Positions 49,764-61,129 of a DNA stretch of 64,000 bases are shown piece after piece. The DNA is from Seriola aureovittata. Lineage: Eukaryota > Chordata > Actinopteri > Carangiformes > Carangidae. Where the stretch lies: the NCBI RefSeq assembly GCF_021018895.1, contig NC_079375.1, positions 10,758,732 through 10,822,731 of the forward strand. Reading direction: 5' to 3'. Within the stretch, counting starts at the first letter, position 1. Each line of letters opens with the position of its first letter. Both the position numbers and the translations under genes were made by a program. Below the pieces are notes generated by a model. It ran no database searches. It worked only from the letters and a program-made list of their open reading frames with translations, and was not told where the DNA came from.

Positions 49764-50970
49764 GTGTGTGAAGCAGCTGTGTCAGCTTTGCTGTTTAGTA
49801 CCCTGTGTGCGTTCAGTTCAGCTGTGAATTACAGCTCCCACCTGTGCTTTGTGTAACTGCAGCTGCTTCAACATACTGACTGATGAAATAAACTCAAATT
49901 AAAAACTCCTAAACTGTACCAACACTTACTATCTACCTTTGGAAATATGGCACATGGAGATGTCTTTTTATTTATTTATTTACTTATTTGTAAAGTGGTT
50001 GTATTGCAATTTAACATGAAAAAAATGAATTTGTTTGTTTTTGAATGTTTTTTTTATCATAATATTACACAATACCTGATGTAAATGATGTAAAATTCAG
50101 TCATTCAATCAGTCACCAATCTCCACTCAATATTAAAAATGGTGGACTTATAAGTGTTTTGAACATAAAAACAACAATAATAATAAATTAAATGTATCAA
50201 AGCCACACAGAAAATTTAAATTTACACTAAGCCTAAAATTAAAATCTATTTTAAAAATCCAAAGCTGTACCAACTCTTATGATCTAACTGTAGACAAACT
50301 TGTGTGTAGTTGATGGTAAGGTATATTTATTCATTTATGATCTTTTAGACTTCTGACTATATAAGAAATTAATTATGGAGTGGTTTGATGACAGTAAAAT
50401 AAATAAATACATTTGTATTAATTTCCTGCATTACACCTGCCATACCATACCATAGCTGTTGTGAGTTTAATCAGTAGCTACCTCTAGTAATAATAATTAT
50501 TATTATCATTATTATTATTGTTATTATTATTATTATGACCACACAGTGAAAACTAGCTAAAATATTGCTGAATTATAAAACTACCAAAACAATCTAGTCT
50601 GTATCTTCAAGTATATACAAAACATTATTAATAATACGCAGTAGCCATGTACAGTATGTATACATAATTTATAGTCAGTTTAAATTGACTCGACTTGTCT
50701 GCCCTCTGCAGGAAAAGTGAGGTAAAAGTGTGTTTGTTTGGCTCCACAATGAACTTCAAAGAAATTTACCTGAGCCAAACTTAAATTTACTATCATTTAT
50801 CCAGGTTTTAAGAGATACAGAAGTCAATTTGGCAAGACAGAAAACAAAGCAACTTTGCATAGCTGTTCAACCTAAACATATAAAATCACAGTTCCGTCTG
50901 GGGATAGGCCGCACAGCCTGTCATCAACATCACGATAATCACGGTTTACAGCTGGCCGTTAACTACCGTT
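49764..50970. other. A/T-rich spacer upstream of eef1d
   Basis: No gene seen. (ATT)n/(TTA)n at about 50,490-50,536. Confidence 0.5.
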
Positions 50971-50975
50971 CTCCT

Positions 50976-50995
50976 GGGATCATGGGAAATGAAGT
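50976..50995 (-). promoter_or_regulatory. ZNF143/Staf-like promoter site
   Basis: On the - strand ACTTCATTTCCCATGATCCC, near the ZNF143 consensus (ACTACATTTCCCATGATGC type), about 230-330 bp upstream of a strong donor at 51,309. Fits a TATA-less housekeeping promoter for eef1d. Location relative to the true start site is unknown. Confidence 0.4.
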
Positions 50996-51184
50996 CTTTG
51001 TCAAAATGGATCATACCAATCTTAAGGTACGAGGCAAATGGTAGCGAAAACACGGATCTCTTTTTTTTATCTCAAAGTTTCATAGATGATGACTTGTATT
51101 TCTGTGAATATATACTATATTTTTCATATATATTAAACAAACGTGAAAATCATCGAAACGGTCTTCGAAAAGCAAACGTCCGCC

Positions 51185-51308
51185 CCCCCTCTGTCACTGA
51201 AGAATACAGGCGGTCCGCTAATGCAAGTTCTCTTCCACCGTCGGATTACAGCCGAGGCAGCACGCCAGTGGACGATTACCAGGCCATAAAACGTCGAATA
51301 AAACCAAG
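51185..51308 (+). other. probable 5' UTR exon of eef1d
   Basis: Ends at a strong donor AAGA|GTAAGT (51,309) and has higher G/C than its surroundings. It is open in one frame (VTEEYRRSANASSLPPSDYS), but it does not join in frame to the long-isoform ATG at 53,495, so it is more likely a non-coding first exon. The 5' border is a guess. Confidence 0.4.
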
Positions 51309-53494
51309 AGTAAGTACTGTAAAGTTTTGTTTTTAGGATTTGGGACATTAAAAAGTGTGTCTGCCTGTAAAACCCACAGACTATTTTGAATTTAGAGTTT
51401 TTAAGCGCCACGTGGTCAACAAACTACAAGTTGGAGGGGACTGTCAAAAAACTTGAGTAACGTAACTCTGCCCGGTGTCTCGGTGTTAAAGCAACAGCTG
51501 AATACAACACGAATATTTACTGTCATTAACCATCACTTATACTATGCTGTTTACCTGTTCTTTGGTTGGTATTATACATGAAATGCCCACTTCTTGCAGA
51601 CTGACAAATTGTTGCGAATTGTTCACTCTCCGATCTGATAAAATTTTGCATAAGTGAGTATAAGTTTTGCCTTGACGTTAACTGGCATTCCTTCAGCATA
51701 AAAAAAAAGTATCCCCGTGGTTACTTTTTGTGCATAAGGGATTGTAAACGCATATTTTGTTTATGAGAATGTTTGTATTGTTTCTTATTTCTCTGTTGGA
51801 CATTAGCTTTCCAACCCAGTTACTAAAGGTGAGTGTTGTTGATGAATCTGCTTTTCAGCTGATGTTCTAACACATGCTCTGGTTTACTGCAATTATGTGA
51901 TATAGTGGAAGTATTTTACACTGCCAGTTTATAGTAGAGGTACACCTAGCTATAACTAATGTAGTCTAGTCAAGTTAGTCTGCAATAAACCCTACCTTCA
52001 TGAAGATGAAGGTTAAAATGTTACTCCCAAAGACCAAGGTAGCATCTTCAGACGTCCAAACAGTCCAAAAACCAAAGAGATTCAGTTTATTGACAAATAC
52101 AAAAAGAAAAGCATTAACTCCACACATGACATTTATGCTTCATGACAGAAATAATAAATTATTAGAATCGTTGCTGATTAAGCTTTTGGTGCTTGACTAA
52201 TCAATTAAAACACTAATTGTTTTAGCTGTACAATTTTATGTCTATTGACTAATTGGTTTACAATTCACTTCATACAGCTTCAATTCAACTGCAACACAAA
52301 CTACATCCTCCAAAATGACCATGACTTTAAATCACTAACTAAAAACAGTTGAAGATAGGATTTATTGAAGGGCTGTATTAGTTTTAACTGGGTGAACCTA
52401 ATAAACTGGCAGCTGTGATTTATATTTCTGCATTGACAGTGCTATATGCAGTGCATCACCTGTTGTGTACAGTTTTTTTTTTTAATCTTTTTTTTCAATT
52501 ATCAAGTTGTCCTTTATTTCATGCATGGAATTAGTGTCTTTGCGTTGTGATGTTTCCCTGCTAGTTTAAAGGCAGTGCTGCTGTCAGAGACATTTGGATT
52601 GTCTTTCATGAAACATTTATGATTTTCAATATAAGTAAATGTGTTTGGTTGAATTATTTTAAATATTCCATTCCACAATAGGTAGCGTACATTATCATCC
52701 AGCATGCCAAAGCAAAGGTGAGCCAGACTCTGTTGCACAAGTTGGGTTTTTAGATGTCTCAATAGAAACATCATACTTAATGCATAAACAGTGTTTCCTC
52801 GTTAATTGGACACAGCTGTGTCTGACAGGAATAACCTTGTTCTACTTCTGCATCACATTCAACAATACCAGGGTGTAATTTACCTGGTGTGTTTTCAAGT
52901 TGAGATTATAACGTTAAAGCTGTTGATTGATCATAAAATCACTATTTAAAAAATATTTGAGCTACATAAGTTTTAGTTTTGAAATGCATATTGAGGAAAC
53001 ACTGAAACACATCTTAACCTAAATGTGGCCATTTTCACCTTTTGTCATTTGTGCTACCCACATTACTTTTTGCCTTGTTTGTTTTGGCCTTGCTGTTTCA
53101 AAGTCCAATGTGAGATTGATCAATGAACTGTTGTAATTTATCCTGAGATTATTCCACATCTCAAAAGCATATAAATGGAGCCCTTTTCATTCTCAGTTTG
53201 ATTTATCTGTTCTTCTCCAAGTTAAACTCGCTCTGAACTCTTCCTGCAAAGCTCAATATGATATTTTTTGGGGAAAAAAAGCTTCTTGATCAGTCCCTTG
53301 TCTCTTTGCCTACAAGACCACATTGGCATCACATTTTATGAGCTATTTCAGATGTTTCTAACCAGCACGTTCCTTTGTGATGCTAACCTCGCACTGACCT
53401 GACCTAATGGCTCTAGCTTCCACTTGTTGCTTCTTTTCTCTCCTTATACACCTGGCACATAAGTGAGTAGAGAAGACACCCCTTTAATAGAGAA
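51309..53494. other. eef1d 5' intron
   Basis: A/T-rich, no recognisable gene or repeat family; CACGTG E-box at about 51,408. The acceptor for the long exon is unclear (AG options around 53,464-53,490). Confidence 0.4.
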
Positions 53495-54090
53495 ATGGAT
53501 CAGTCTTTGCCAAACCGTCAGCAAAAAGGAACCCCTCGGCAAGCTGCACCAGTCGGGGCCACCAGGCAGGTTAATGTTCCCACTTTGGAGAGAGGCATCA
53601 TTAGTGGAGACAACGTCCAGTTTGGGAGGTTGCGGCGTCACACACGTTTGTCCCAGTCAGAGAGCCAGAGCTCTGGGCCTGAAGATGAGCGGTTGAGCTC
53701 CTCTGTAGAGGCAAGTGGCTCCTACGGTCAGAGCCCGATCCTCCAGGGCATGCAGGCAGAGGGAATCTGGTACAACCGCAGTGCCTACGAGCAGGCCGAG
53801 AGCAACTACCAGCGCCGTCTTGCCTCTAATAACAACGGGCATCTGTCATCCTCTCCACGGAGCCCAAACACCAGAGGCTCCTTGACCTTCCGCTCCAGAC
53901 GTGGCCACGATCAGAAGCAGGATCAGGGGCACCCTGTCACCACAGTGAAGGCCTCTGGTACCCCTCACCGTCAGTACAGTAGAGGCCGCAATCGCACCTC
54001 CTCTGAGACTGAGAAGGGAGGCAAAGGCAGCAAGGGGCCAAACCAGAGGAAGAGGGGCCTGTCTGAGACGGAAAGACCCAAAAGGGACAA
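53495..54090 (+). CDS. eef1d: eef1d long-isoform N-terminal exon
   Basis: ATG at 53,495 follows an in-frame TAG at 53,468. Encodes [16 protein letters not shown]..., a basic Ser/Arg/Gly-rich region of about 198 residues, with [20 protein letters not shown] echoing the N-terminal motif of the short form. The donor is uncertain: AA|GTATGA at 54,091 or AT|GTGTGT at 54,130. Both leave the same phase and join in frame to the 55,226 exon. In mammals the long isoform (eEF1BdL) acts in the nucleus in stress transcription; that role here is by homology only. Confidence 0.8.
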
Positions 54091-54862
54091 GTATGACACC
54101 TCTCGCACAAGGAATGGGAGAGACTTGATGTGTGTTTTCAGTTTTATATAACCATAATGATAATTTTTTTATTTGTTGTCTGTCTGCATTTTTGTTTGGC
54201 CTTTTTCAGTTCTGCTAACTTTTGTATTGTGTGTAATATTTTTGACACGCAGGTTTATAGAAACTAAAGTTTCTTGTTTCAGACATATTCAGACCAACTT
54301 TAGTGCTGCAAGAAAACTTGCGCTGCAGTGCAATGCGACACCATCCAGCTGCCGTATTTGCTGTATTTCTGCTGTGTATCTTGTGATCATTGTGAGTAAA
54401 GAAAAGAGGATTTCTTTCCATAGTTATAAAATTCAGAGTTGTGTAAAATCGCTGTGCAGTGTTCTGGCATCTAATAAGCCTTTAAACTGATAAAACTCAA
54501 ACTGGACTTCCTTGATCAGATTTCAGTCTCTCATAGATTCCTGAAACACACCTCACCAATGCATCCCCTTGCAATTTTATAAACACCCACTAAGTCTAGT
54601 GTTAGTGTCACATAAGTGTTAATGTACAACTTACATCTACGTACAGTCATGTATAGTAAACTGAGTGTGTTTAAACAATTAAGTACATCTCTGCTGTCAC
54701 TAAGGGGGGTTGCTGTATGGGCAGTGAGCAATGTTTTGTTCTATAATCCAGACTTTGCAGACCAGGCAACTCTGTTTCACTGACTGAGGAATGTGTAAAT
54801 GCCTGTCTGCTGCAGTAACCCATCAGCAAAATTAGAAGGGGAGGCGAAACACAGATGCAATA

Positions 54863-54896
<34 letters not shown>

Positions 54897-55348
54897 GTCA
54901 CCTGTTGTTTTACAGAATATGATGCCGCAGTTGTTCCTGTGTCAGCTTGCTGGTTGTATATATTAGAAAATGTCAGACTTACACATTGTTTTTTTTCCTC
55001 TCCCTTTTCCACCCACATCTCCATCTGTGACTCTGCATGCTGTTGTAACCTGTAATATACAGTCCAGCATCTAATTAAGCCACGTTCTGTCGCTCATTTT
55101 CTGTCATTGATTGTGCTGTCTGTAACAACCTAACACCTGGTCATGACTGATGGTCAGTAGATAAACTGTCAAACACTGATCAGTGTTGTTGCATTGTCTA
55201 ACTTAACTTCACTTTCCCTCCTCAGTACCAACATGAGTGGACTGCAGTGCCTCGCCACAGAGAACATCTGGTTTGACAAACACCGCTATGATGAGGCGGA
55301 GAAGTGCTTCTACGAGGGAGTCAACGGCCCCTCCACACAACAGCAACA

Positions 55349-55379
<31 letters not shown>

Positions 55380-58300
55380 CACAAAAAAACCACTTCATTT
55401 TGAATCCAAGATGTCTCTTTGTTCTGATGAGTTCCCTTTTTATTTGCAGCCCCAGACAGCAAAATATCTTTTGATTTTTGATATTGTCAGACTTTTATGA
55501 ATGTGTTTCAACCTGAATATTCTCAGAAATAAGGACATATGGGTTTATTTTTAGTTGGCCTTTATTTTCATTCCTGCACCAGTGGCATTTTCTGTCTGTT
55601 GGTTCTTCCTGTCCTCCTCCTTCTTGACACCTCCTCACCTCATGCTTCCCTCTCAGCGGCTGCACAGCTCTGTCAGTCACCAGCCTGTTGGTTTAAGCAA
55701 TAGTTACATCATCGATAGTCACCAGCGCTCGGCAGCCCAGAGCAGCTGCGTGCATGTGAGTTAAGTCACCCGATTTAGAAGTGAGAGGGGTCAGGTGGTT
55801 TGGCAGCTGTCTCTGCTTTTCAGGCTGTCCAGGGCTGCAACAGCAGCTCTGAAGAGTGTCTACACAGGTCCGGAAAACAAAAGAGAAATTATAACATGAT
55901 CACTTCAGTTTCACCCAATCAGAAAAAGCCGTATCTCCTCCTGTACTCATTGTGATTTCAAGTGATAGATAGGTTTGTTTTTATGTGCTGATTTTTTTTA
56001 AAATACATGCCTTTTTGTTTGACCAGAAACAACTTCAAACCCCTCATGAATTCAGTTTATAATGATATATGACAATGAAAAACAATATTCTTTATTTGGA
56101 TTTTCACTATTTTTGCTTGAAAAATTGCTGAAAGGATTAATTGATTATCAAGTTGACAGTTTTTCTGTCGACTAATTGTTAGCTGTTGAAATACAATGTG
56201 TTTACAGAAACAATATCTTAGTCAGGATTATCACCAGGCCTTGCTGTCAACATATTGTATTGCATTGGGACAATTTCTTGGGTAGAACGCAAGAGAACAT
56301 GTACTGAAGTGGGGAAAATGACAGCTGTGCCATGAGAGGTGCAGGTTGGGTCATCATGTACCCTCATGTCTGCTGCCAGAATGTGTTTAACTTTTATATT
56401 GCAACATTAGACACAAGATAACCCAGAACATCTCACATTTATTTACTTTGACTGTTCATCCTCTAGATGCATGAATTCACAAGGATTTTGTTTTGAAAAA
56501 GACTGTAGAGGTTTTAAAACCATAAATCCTTTTCAAATCACTCAAATCTTTTAATAACAGCTTCATCCTACATGTTGGATGTATGGGCCATCCTGCTTTG
56601 TTGTCCGTTTTGCACACTACTACCTGTCTTTCTCACTGCTCCTGCTTCATTACTGCTTTACCCACACATCTCTGTTGAAGAACGATGTTAATCCCATCCT
56701 GCTGGACATTGCTAAATCCCGACAGAATATCCAGCAGTCCCTAAACGGAGTGAGTACTGTACTACAAATGAGCTGCAGACCTACCCCCTGTAGTGGCTGG
56801 GCTGTACAAACTAATGTCTGTGTACCAGCCCTATAATGGGGGGAATAGTTGTTTAAATGAGAAATGGTGATTCAAGTATAGACGGCAAGTTCTTGGGGAC
56901 ATTTTAGCCTTTGTTGAGAAAGCCTTTAGCCTGCACTTGACAAGAAAGGTGCTATATGCATGCTGTGTTGTAACTTGCTGCCTGTTTCCCTTTAACCTCT
57001 GCTTGTTTACTCTATAATTTTCATTGTGCTGTCAGTAAATCGCTCATGTGTTTGTCTATACATCAGTGGTTTTTACCATTTTGTTTGCGGTATGAATGTG
57101 GTCATGTTTGGAAAAATCTGGTTTTTCTCCCCATTGCTACTTAAATGTTGTGACCTCAAGTCTGTCTAAAACAATACTCACATGCCCATATGTAAATGGA
57201 AAGTTCTTAAGACGATAACCGTACCTACCTGTAGCTGGCATTACAACAGCCCATTAATGAGGTTCTGCAAGTTTGCTAAATAACAACTGTAGTTTTTAAT
57301 GGGGAAGACCTCCTCAAATACATAATCTGAACTGGATTAAAATCCCTAACCACAGCAGTTAATGTTAACAATATTAACAAACTGTTTTTAGAGCTCACAC
57401 CTTCAACATGTCATCTGTAAAACCTAAAGAATCAGTTAAAATGGGTTGAAAAGGTTACTGCTAGGTTACTTGATGTTTCCCATTTTGGCACAATTTTTTT
57501 ACTCGATCATTTGATTCAGTGTTTATTTTAAAAAGATAATGTTTCATTGTGTTTCTCTTAACAAATTCACAAGTTTCTGTCTTGTTACAGACGCCCCTAA
57601 AGGTCTTTTTGTAGCATCTGACTTTCTACCTCATACCACTGCTCTTTTCCTCTTGTCTTTGTCTGTGTTTCCTCTCGTACCTTAACATTGTACATTACCG
57701 AGAGCAGGTGAAAACGGCCATGCAGCAGGGCAAAGGGCGCCAGCAGAAACGGCAGCACAGAAATGTAAGTCCTCCACATTCAGCTTTGCTGTGGTCAGAC
57801 CTGGGAACGCTGCACAGCTGAGACAGACAGCTGGGTGTGTTGGCTGTGTCTGTTGCTGCCTGATGTGGAGTGTGTTACTATCATCACAGCACTAAGATGT
57901 GTCATCGTGCATCACCGTCTCACCCATCATCCTGCATCTGTTTGTTTGTTCTTTTTTCTTTCTTTTTTTTTAAAGCCACTATAGACAGCCACTAACTGAT
58001 TTTTATGATGCATAATTTTGGGGTGAAAGATTGATTATTTTGCTGCATGTTGTGATCATGATCATCAAATACAATTAAAATACAGTTCATTTGCATATGT
58101 CAAATATTTGATTTCCACTTTTCCATCTTGGTTCTCCTTGCTTTCAGTCTGAATGATGACTGATTTATATTTAAAATACAACTATGAGAGTGTTATCAAT
58201 CTTCTGATCCAATTCTCAGAAAGAAAACTAGTTTTCCTGGAATGTTGAACTATTACTTTAAAAATAATTATTAAATGGTTGCCTCCTTGAAGTTTTGTTT

Positions 58301-60329
58301 AAAAACAGTCTTAACATAGTTTACCTGCATGTTGAGTGTAAACATTCAAACCTCTGACCAATTGAGGGTAGAGGGAGTAAATCTAACATCAGCATTGTGT
58401 GTGTGAATTGTATTCAAATCATTGGCGTTCAATAGATTTGAGTCTTGCATGTTTTTTTGTTTTGTTTTTTTTGTTTTTTTTTTTTTAAACCTCAGCACAT
58501 TGACTTTGGTTTTGTGGCTTGCTCCTTCACTTGAACAGACTTGAACTGGACCTTGCCCTGGATGATAGTGGACCTGCTTTTGTTACCATTTTAACTTCAG
58601 CCTTGACACTTGTTAATTGATTTGTGTTTGTTTTCTAGTCATCCTCACATGCAGGAGGAGACCAGGAGCTGGTTTCACGCATGAAGAGCCTGGAACTGGA
58701 GAACCAGACTCTGCACAAAGGTGTGTGTCTTTGTGTGTGGAGTTTTTCCATGCCTGTCCTTTTTGCTCACTTGTTCTGGTTTTAACTTTACTGTTGTGTT
58801 ACTTGTTTAGTGGTGGAGAACATGAGAGCAGCCCTGCAGAAGCTGGAGTCCAGAGTGGCTATGCTGGAAAAGACACCTGTATTAGCAGCTGTCCCATGTG
58901 CTAAGGTAGATAAATAATTTTAGATATGTATATCCTTCCTCACCAGAAACTATTATTTTCTATTGTATGTTTTTTGCCGTCATGTTAACTGCAGATAAAT
59001 AGATTAAAAAAACAAAGAAATTAACCTTATCAAATTAACCTGCTTCTGAACAGCTCACTCTTAAAACTGTTTTCCCTATCCTTCTCCACTGTAACAGGCT
59101 GCACCAGTCCAGGCTGCTCCTGTCAAACAAGTAAAGGTGGAAAACGGTGGTGGCGATGATGATGATGACGACGACATTGACCTGTTTGGCAGTGATGAAG
59201 AAGATGAGGAGGCAGAGCGTCTCAAGCAGGAGCGCTTAGAAGCCTATGCTGCCAAGAAGGCTAAGAAACCCACCCTGATTGCCAAGTCATCAATCCTGTT
59301 GGACGTCAAGCCTGTACGTAACAATACCACCCTAACTGTGTAATTTAGCTCATTTCAAAATGCTGCTCCTACTGCTGTTGTGGAAATTATTTTTAATTTT
59401 GAAATCATTCATCTAAAATGAAACCCTGTGCATTTAGTGAAAATCAGGTAAAGTGTGCTCCCGTTCAATCTGATAGCAAATATCTAAAATGTTTTGCTGT
59501 AACTCATGGATCCTGTGTTGAATTTTGTTTTAACTTTGTCAAAATTAATGTTGATGTCTCTTCCCCTCCTCTGTTTTCCATTAGTGGGATGATGAAACAG
59601 ATATGGCAAAGCTGGAGGAGTGTGTGCGTTCGGTGCAGATGGACGGGCTTCTGTGGGGAGCATCTAAACTTGTGCCAGTGGGTTACGGCATCAAGAAGCT
59701 ACAGATCAACTGTGTGGTCGAGGACGACAAAGTTGGCACTGACATCCTGGAGGAGGAGATCACCAAGTTTGAGGACTTTGTAAGTAACTTTCATTTATGT
59801 CTCACCCTTATCCAAGACATTGTTTAATCCAAGTGGTTTTTAGCACTTAAATTGTATGGATTTTATCTGCTTGGGGCTTCAGGATATCATTGTTAGACAT
59901 TCTGCAACCACCCCAAAGTTCATTTGTGGTGCTCAGTGCATTGAAAATGCAGTAAAACAACAAATTGTCATTACTTTCCTTTTTCTCCCCCTTTCTTTTA
60001 AATAAAATTAGATGTCATTTCTGATGTGCAATATTTGTTCATTTTTGGACAGAGCCTGACTAGTTGTTTCTAGTCATTGCTAGGCTAAACTAACCTGCCT
60101 TATCTAAATCTCTGCCAGAAAGAAAGTAATCATACTTCCAAAAAATGACACCCTTGAATTCTAAAAATGCTCTTAATCACATTAAATGCTTTATTTGATT
60201 TTCATTTCATTCATTTGATTTTATGTAGAATAAATCACAATATAACATAATAAACACTTTGACTTCTTTTTTTTTTTTCTTCCTCTGCAGGTCCAGAGTG
60301 TAGATGTTGCTGCCTTCAATAAGATCTAA
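53495..60329 (+). CDS. eef1d: elongation factor 1-delta (eEF1B-delta), long and short isoforms
   Basis: Guanine-nucleotide exchange subunit of the eEF1 complex that recharges eEF1A with GTP. Exons: 53495-54090 (long isoform only), 55226-55349 (short-isoform ATG at 55,233), 55657-55755 (cassette), 56681-56749, 57708-57764 (cassette), 58639-58720, 58811-58905, 59098-59313, 59585-59779, 60291-60329 (TAA). All phases join. The short protein is 270 residues without cassettes and 322 with both (human 281). Order of parts: N-terminal W..D..RY.EAE..FYE motif, leucine-heptad coiled coil ([16 protein letters not shown]... [18 protein letters not shown]), acidic [16 protein letters not shown] block, then the C-terminal exchange domain ([49 protein letters not shown]). 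Confidence 0.96.
54868..54896. repeat. poly-T run (T29)
   Basis: 29 T residues in the eef1d intron upstream of the short-isoform start exon. Confidence 0.9.
55226..55349 (+). CDS. eef1d: eef1d short-isoform start exon
   Basis: Acceptor CCTCCTCAG, ATG at 55,233 in ACCAACATGA context: [20 protein letters not shown] then [19 protein letters not shown]. Donor CAG|GTAAAA runs straight into A28. In the long isoform the seven bases before the ATG are coding. Confidence 0.95.
55352..55379. repeat. poly-A run (A28) at donor
   Basis: 28 A residues beginning at intron position +3 of the donor of the short-isoform start exon. Confidence 0.9.
55657..55755 (+). CDS. eef1d: eef1d cassette exon, 33 codons
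   Basis: Acceptor TTCCCTCTCAG, donor CAT|GTGAGT, phase 0 at both ends, no stop. Encodes [20 protein letters not shown] then [13 protein letters not shown]. Not part of the classic short eEF1D as I know it, so probably alternatively included. Confidence 0.65.
56681..56749 (+). CDS. eef1d: eef1d coding exon ([15 protein letters not shown])
   Basis: 69 nt, [20 protein letters not shown] then LNG, matching the ILRDIARARENIQKSLAG block of mammalian eEF1D. Donor GGA|GTGAGT. Confidence 0.93.
57708..57764 (+). CDS. eef1d: eef1d cassette exon, 19 codons (basic)
   Basis: [19 protein letters not shown], strongly basic, phase 0 at both ends, acceptor GAGAGCAG and donor AAT|GTAAGT. Likely optional; may act as a localisation or RNA-contact segment (inference). 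Confidence 0.7.
58639..58720 (+). CDS. eef1d: eef1d coiled-coil exon a
   Basis: [20 protein letters not shown] then ENQTLHK plus one base. Start of the leucine-heptad region. Acceptor TTTTCTAG. Confidence 0.95.
58811..58905 (+). CDS. eef1d: eef1d coiled-coil exon b
   Basis: [20 protein letters not shown] then [12 protein letters not shown]; continues the heptads. Donor AAG|GTAGAT. Confidence 0.95.
59098..59313 (+). CDS. eef1d: eef1d acidic-domain exon
   Basis: 216 nt: [18 protein letters not shown], seven Asp, [40 protein letters not shown] and LLDVKP. DLFGSD is the conserved phospho-site block of eEF1B subunits. Confidence 0.97.
59585..59779 (+). CDS. eef1d: eef1d exchange-domain exon
   Basis: 195 nt: [65 protein letters not shown]. 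Core of the EF1-beta/delta GEF domain. Confidence 0.98.
60291..60329 (+). CDS. eef1d: eef1d terminal exon
   Basis: [12 protein letters not shown] and TAA, after acceptor TTCCTCTGCAG. The final residues include the catalytic QS(V/I)DVAAFNK motif. Confidence 0.98.
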   Translation, partial: VQSVDVAAFNKI

Positions 60330-60354
60330 GCGCCTCCAGCTCTGTACCTGCTCC

Positions 60355-60396
60355 ATTAAAGTGTTGCTGCTGCTCCCGGCTTGCACGGTTATTAAA
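60355..60396 (+). terminator. eef1d poly(A) signals
   Basis: ATTAAA at 60,355-60,360 and again at 60,391-60,396, within 70 nt of the stop. Both are the common variant hexamer, implying a very short 3' UTR. Confidence 0.65.
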
Positions 60397-60514
60397 AAGC
60401 GAAGCTTTGAGCACAAACATCTGTCTCAGTTTCATTATTATTCATGGTCAAAAAGAAACATTTGGAACCCCATATGTACAAGGTTTCTTGAACTGTTGAA
60501 TGAGTACAGTTAGT

Positions 60515-61035
60515 TTAACATAGCTTCAAAGTAGAACCTAATCCCACCCAAAATCCTGGGTATACAGGTTGGGTGAATGTAGTCTTAACTTTATGAAGTA
60601 AAACCATTGTATCAGCAACATTGTAGAAAGACAAAGTCCCACCCCTCAGGTCCAGATACACTCCTATCCTGCTGCAGCAGGCAGATGCAATGGTCACACT
60701 CTCCTTATTGTGCTGAAATGAGCAAACTGAGTGAGAGCAGTCCAGGCTCCAGGATTTGGAGTTGTGTCCCAGCTTGCTGTCACTCCCTCCTCCACTTCTG
60801 CTCATGTTTTTGTAGCAGACACCGATGGAAACCCCTCCGTTTCCAGTCCACTCTACCTCCCAGTAGCAGCGCCCGGCCATCCCCGCTCTGCACAGTACCT
60901 GGGCCCAGCTGGTGAAACGATCCGGGTGTTCTGGGAATAGCTGTGGCTCTAAACGTGTGGTAACAGCTCTCCGACCATCACAGAAGCATAAATAAGGGTT
61001 GGCTGTGTTTGGATCCAGGGTTATATCATTGTAAT
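60515..61035 (-). CDS. PRY-SPRY (B30.2) terminal exon of a TRIM- or NLR-type gene
   Basis: Acceptor CTCTATCCAG then (x)YNDITLDPNTANPYLCFCDG, RRAVTTRLEPQLFPEHPDRF, TSWAQVLCRAGMAGRCYWEV, EWTGNGGVSIGVCYKNM..., SWSLDCSHSVCSF, RIGVYLDLRGGTLSFYN and FTQPVYPGFWVGLGSTLKLC, stop at 60,515. About 172 residues, a complete PRY-SPRY with the LDPxTA, YWEVEW, GVYLD and F..P.YPGF motifs. In fish this domain ends TRIM ubiquitin ligases and B30.2-bearing NLR proteins. Upstream exons (RING, B-box, coiled coil or NACHT) are not in the window, so the parent protein cannot be named. Confidence 0.88.
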
Positions 61036-61129
61036 CTGGATAGAGAGATGGACATTGTCAGACACCAGCTAGTCATGGGTTTCATAATAAGGCCACTGAG
61101 CTATTTGTCAACTCTCACAGTATAGTAAG

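Noticed and set aside
51133..51411. ORFs on both strands around the presumed eef1d first exon
   Set aside because: No recognisable domain on the - strand; the + strand reading does not splice in frame to the known eef1d exons.
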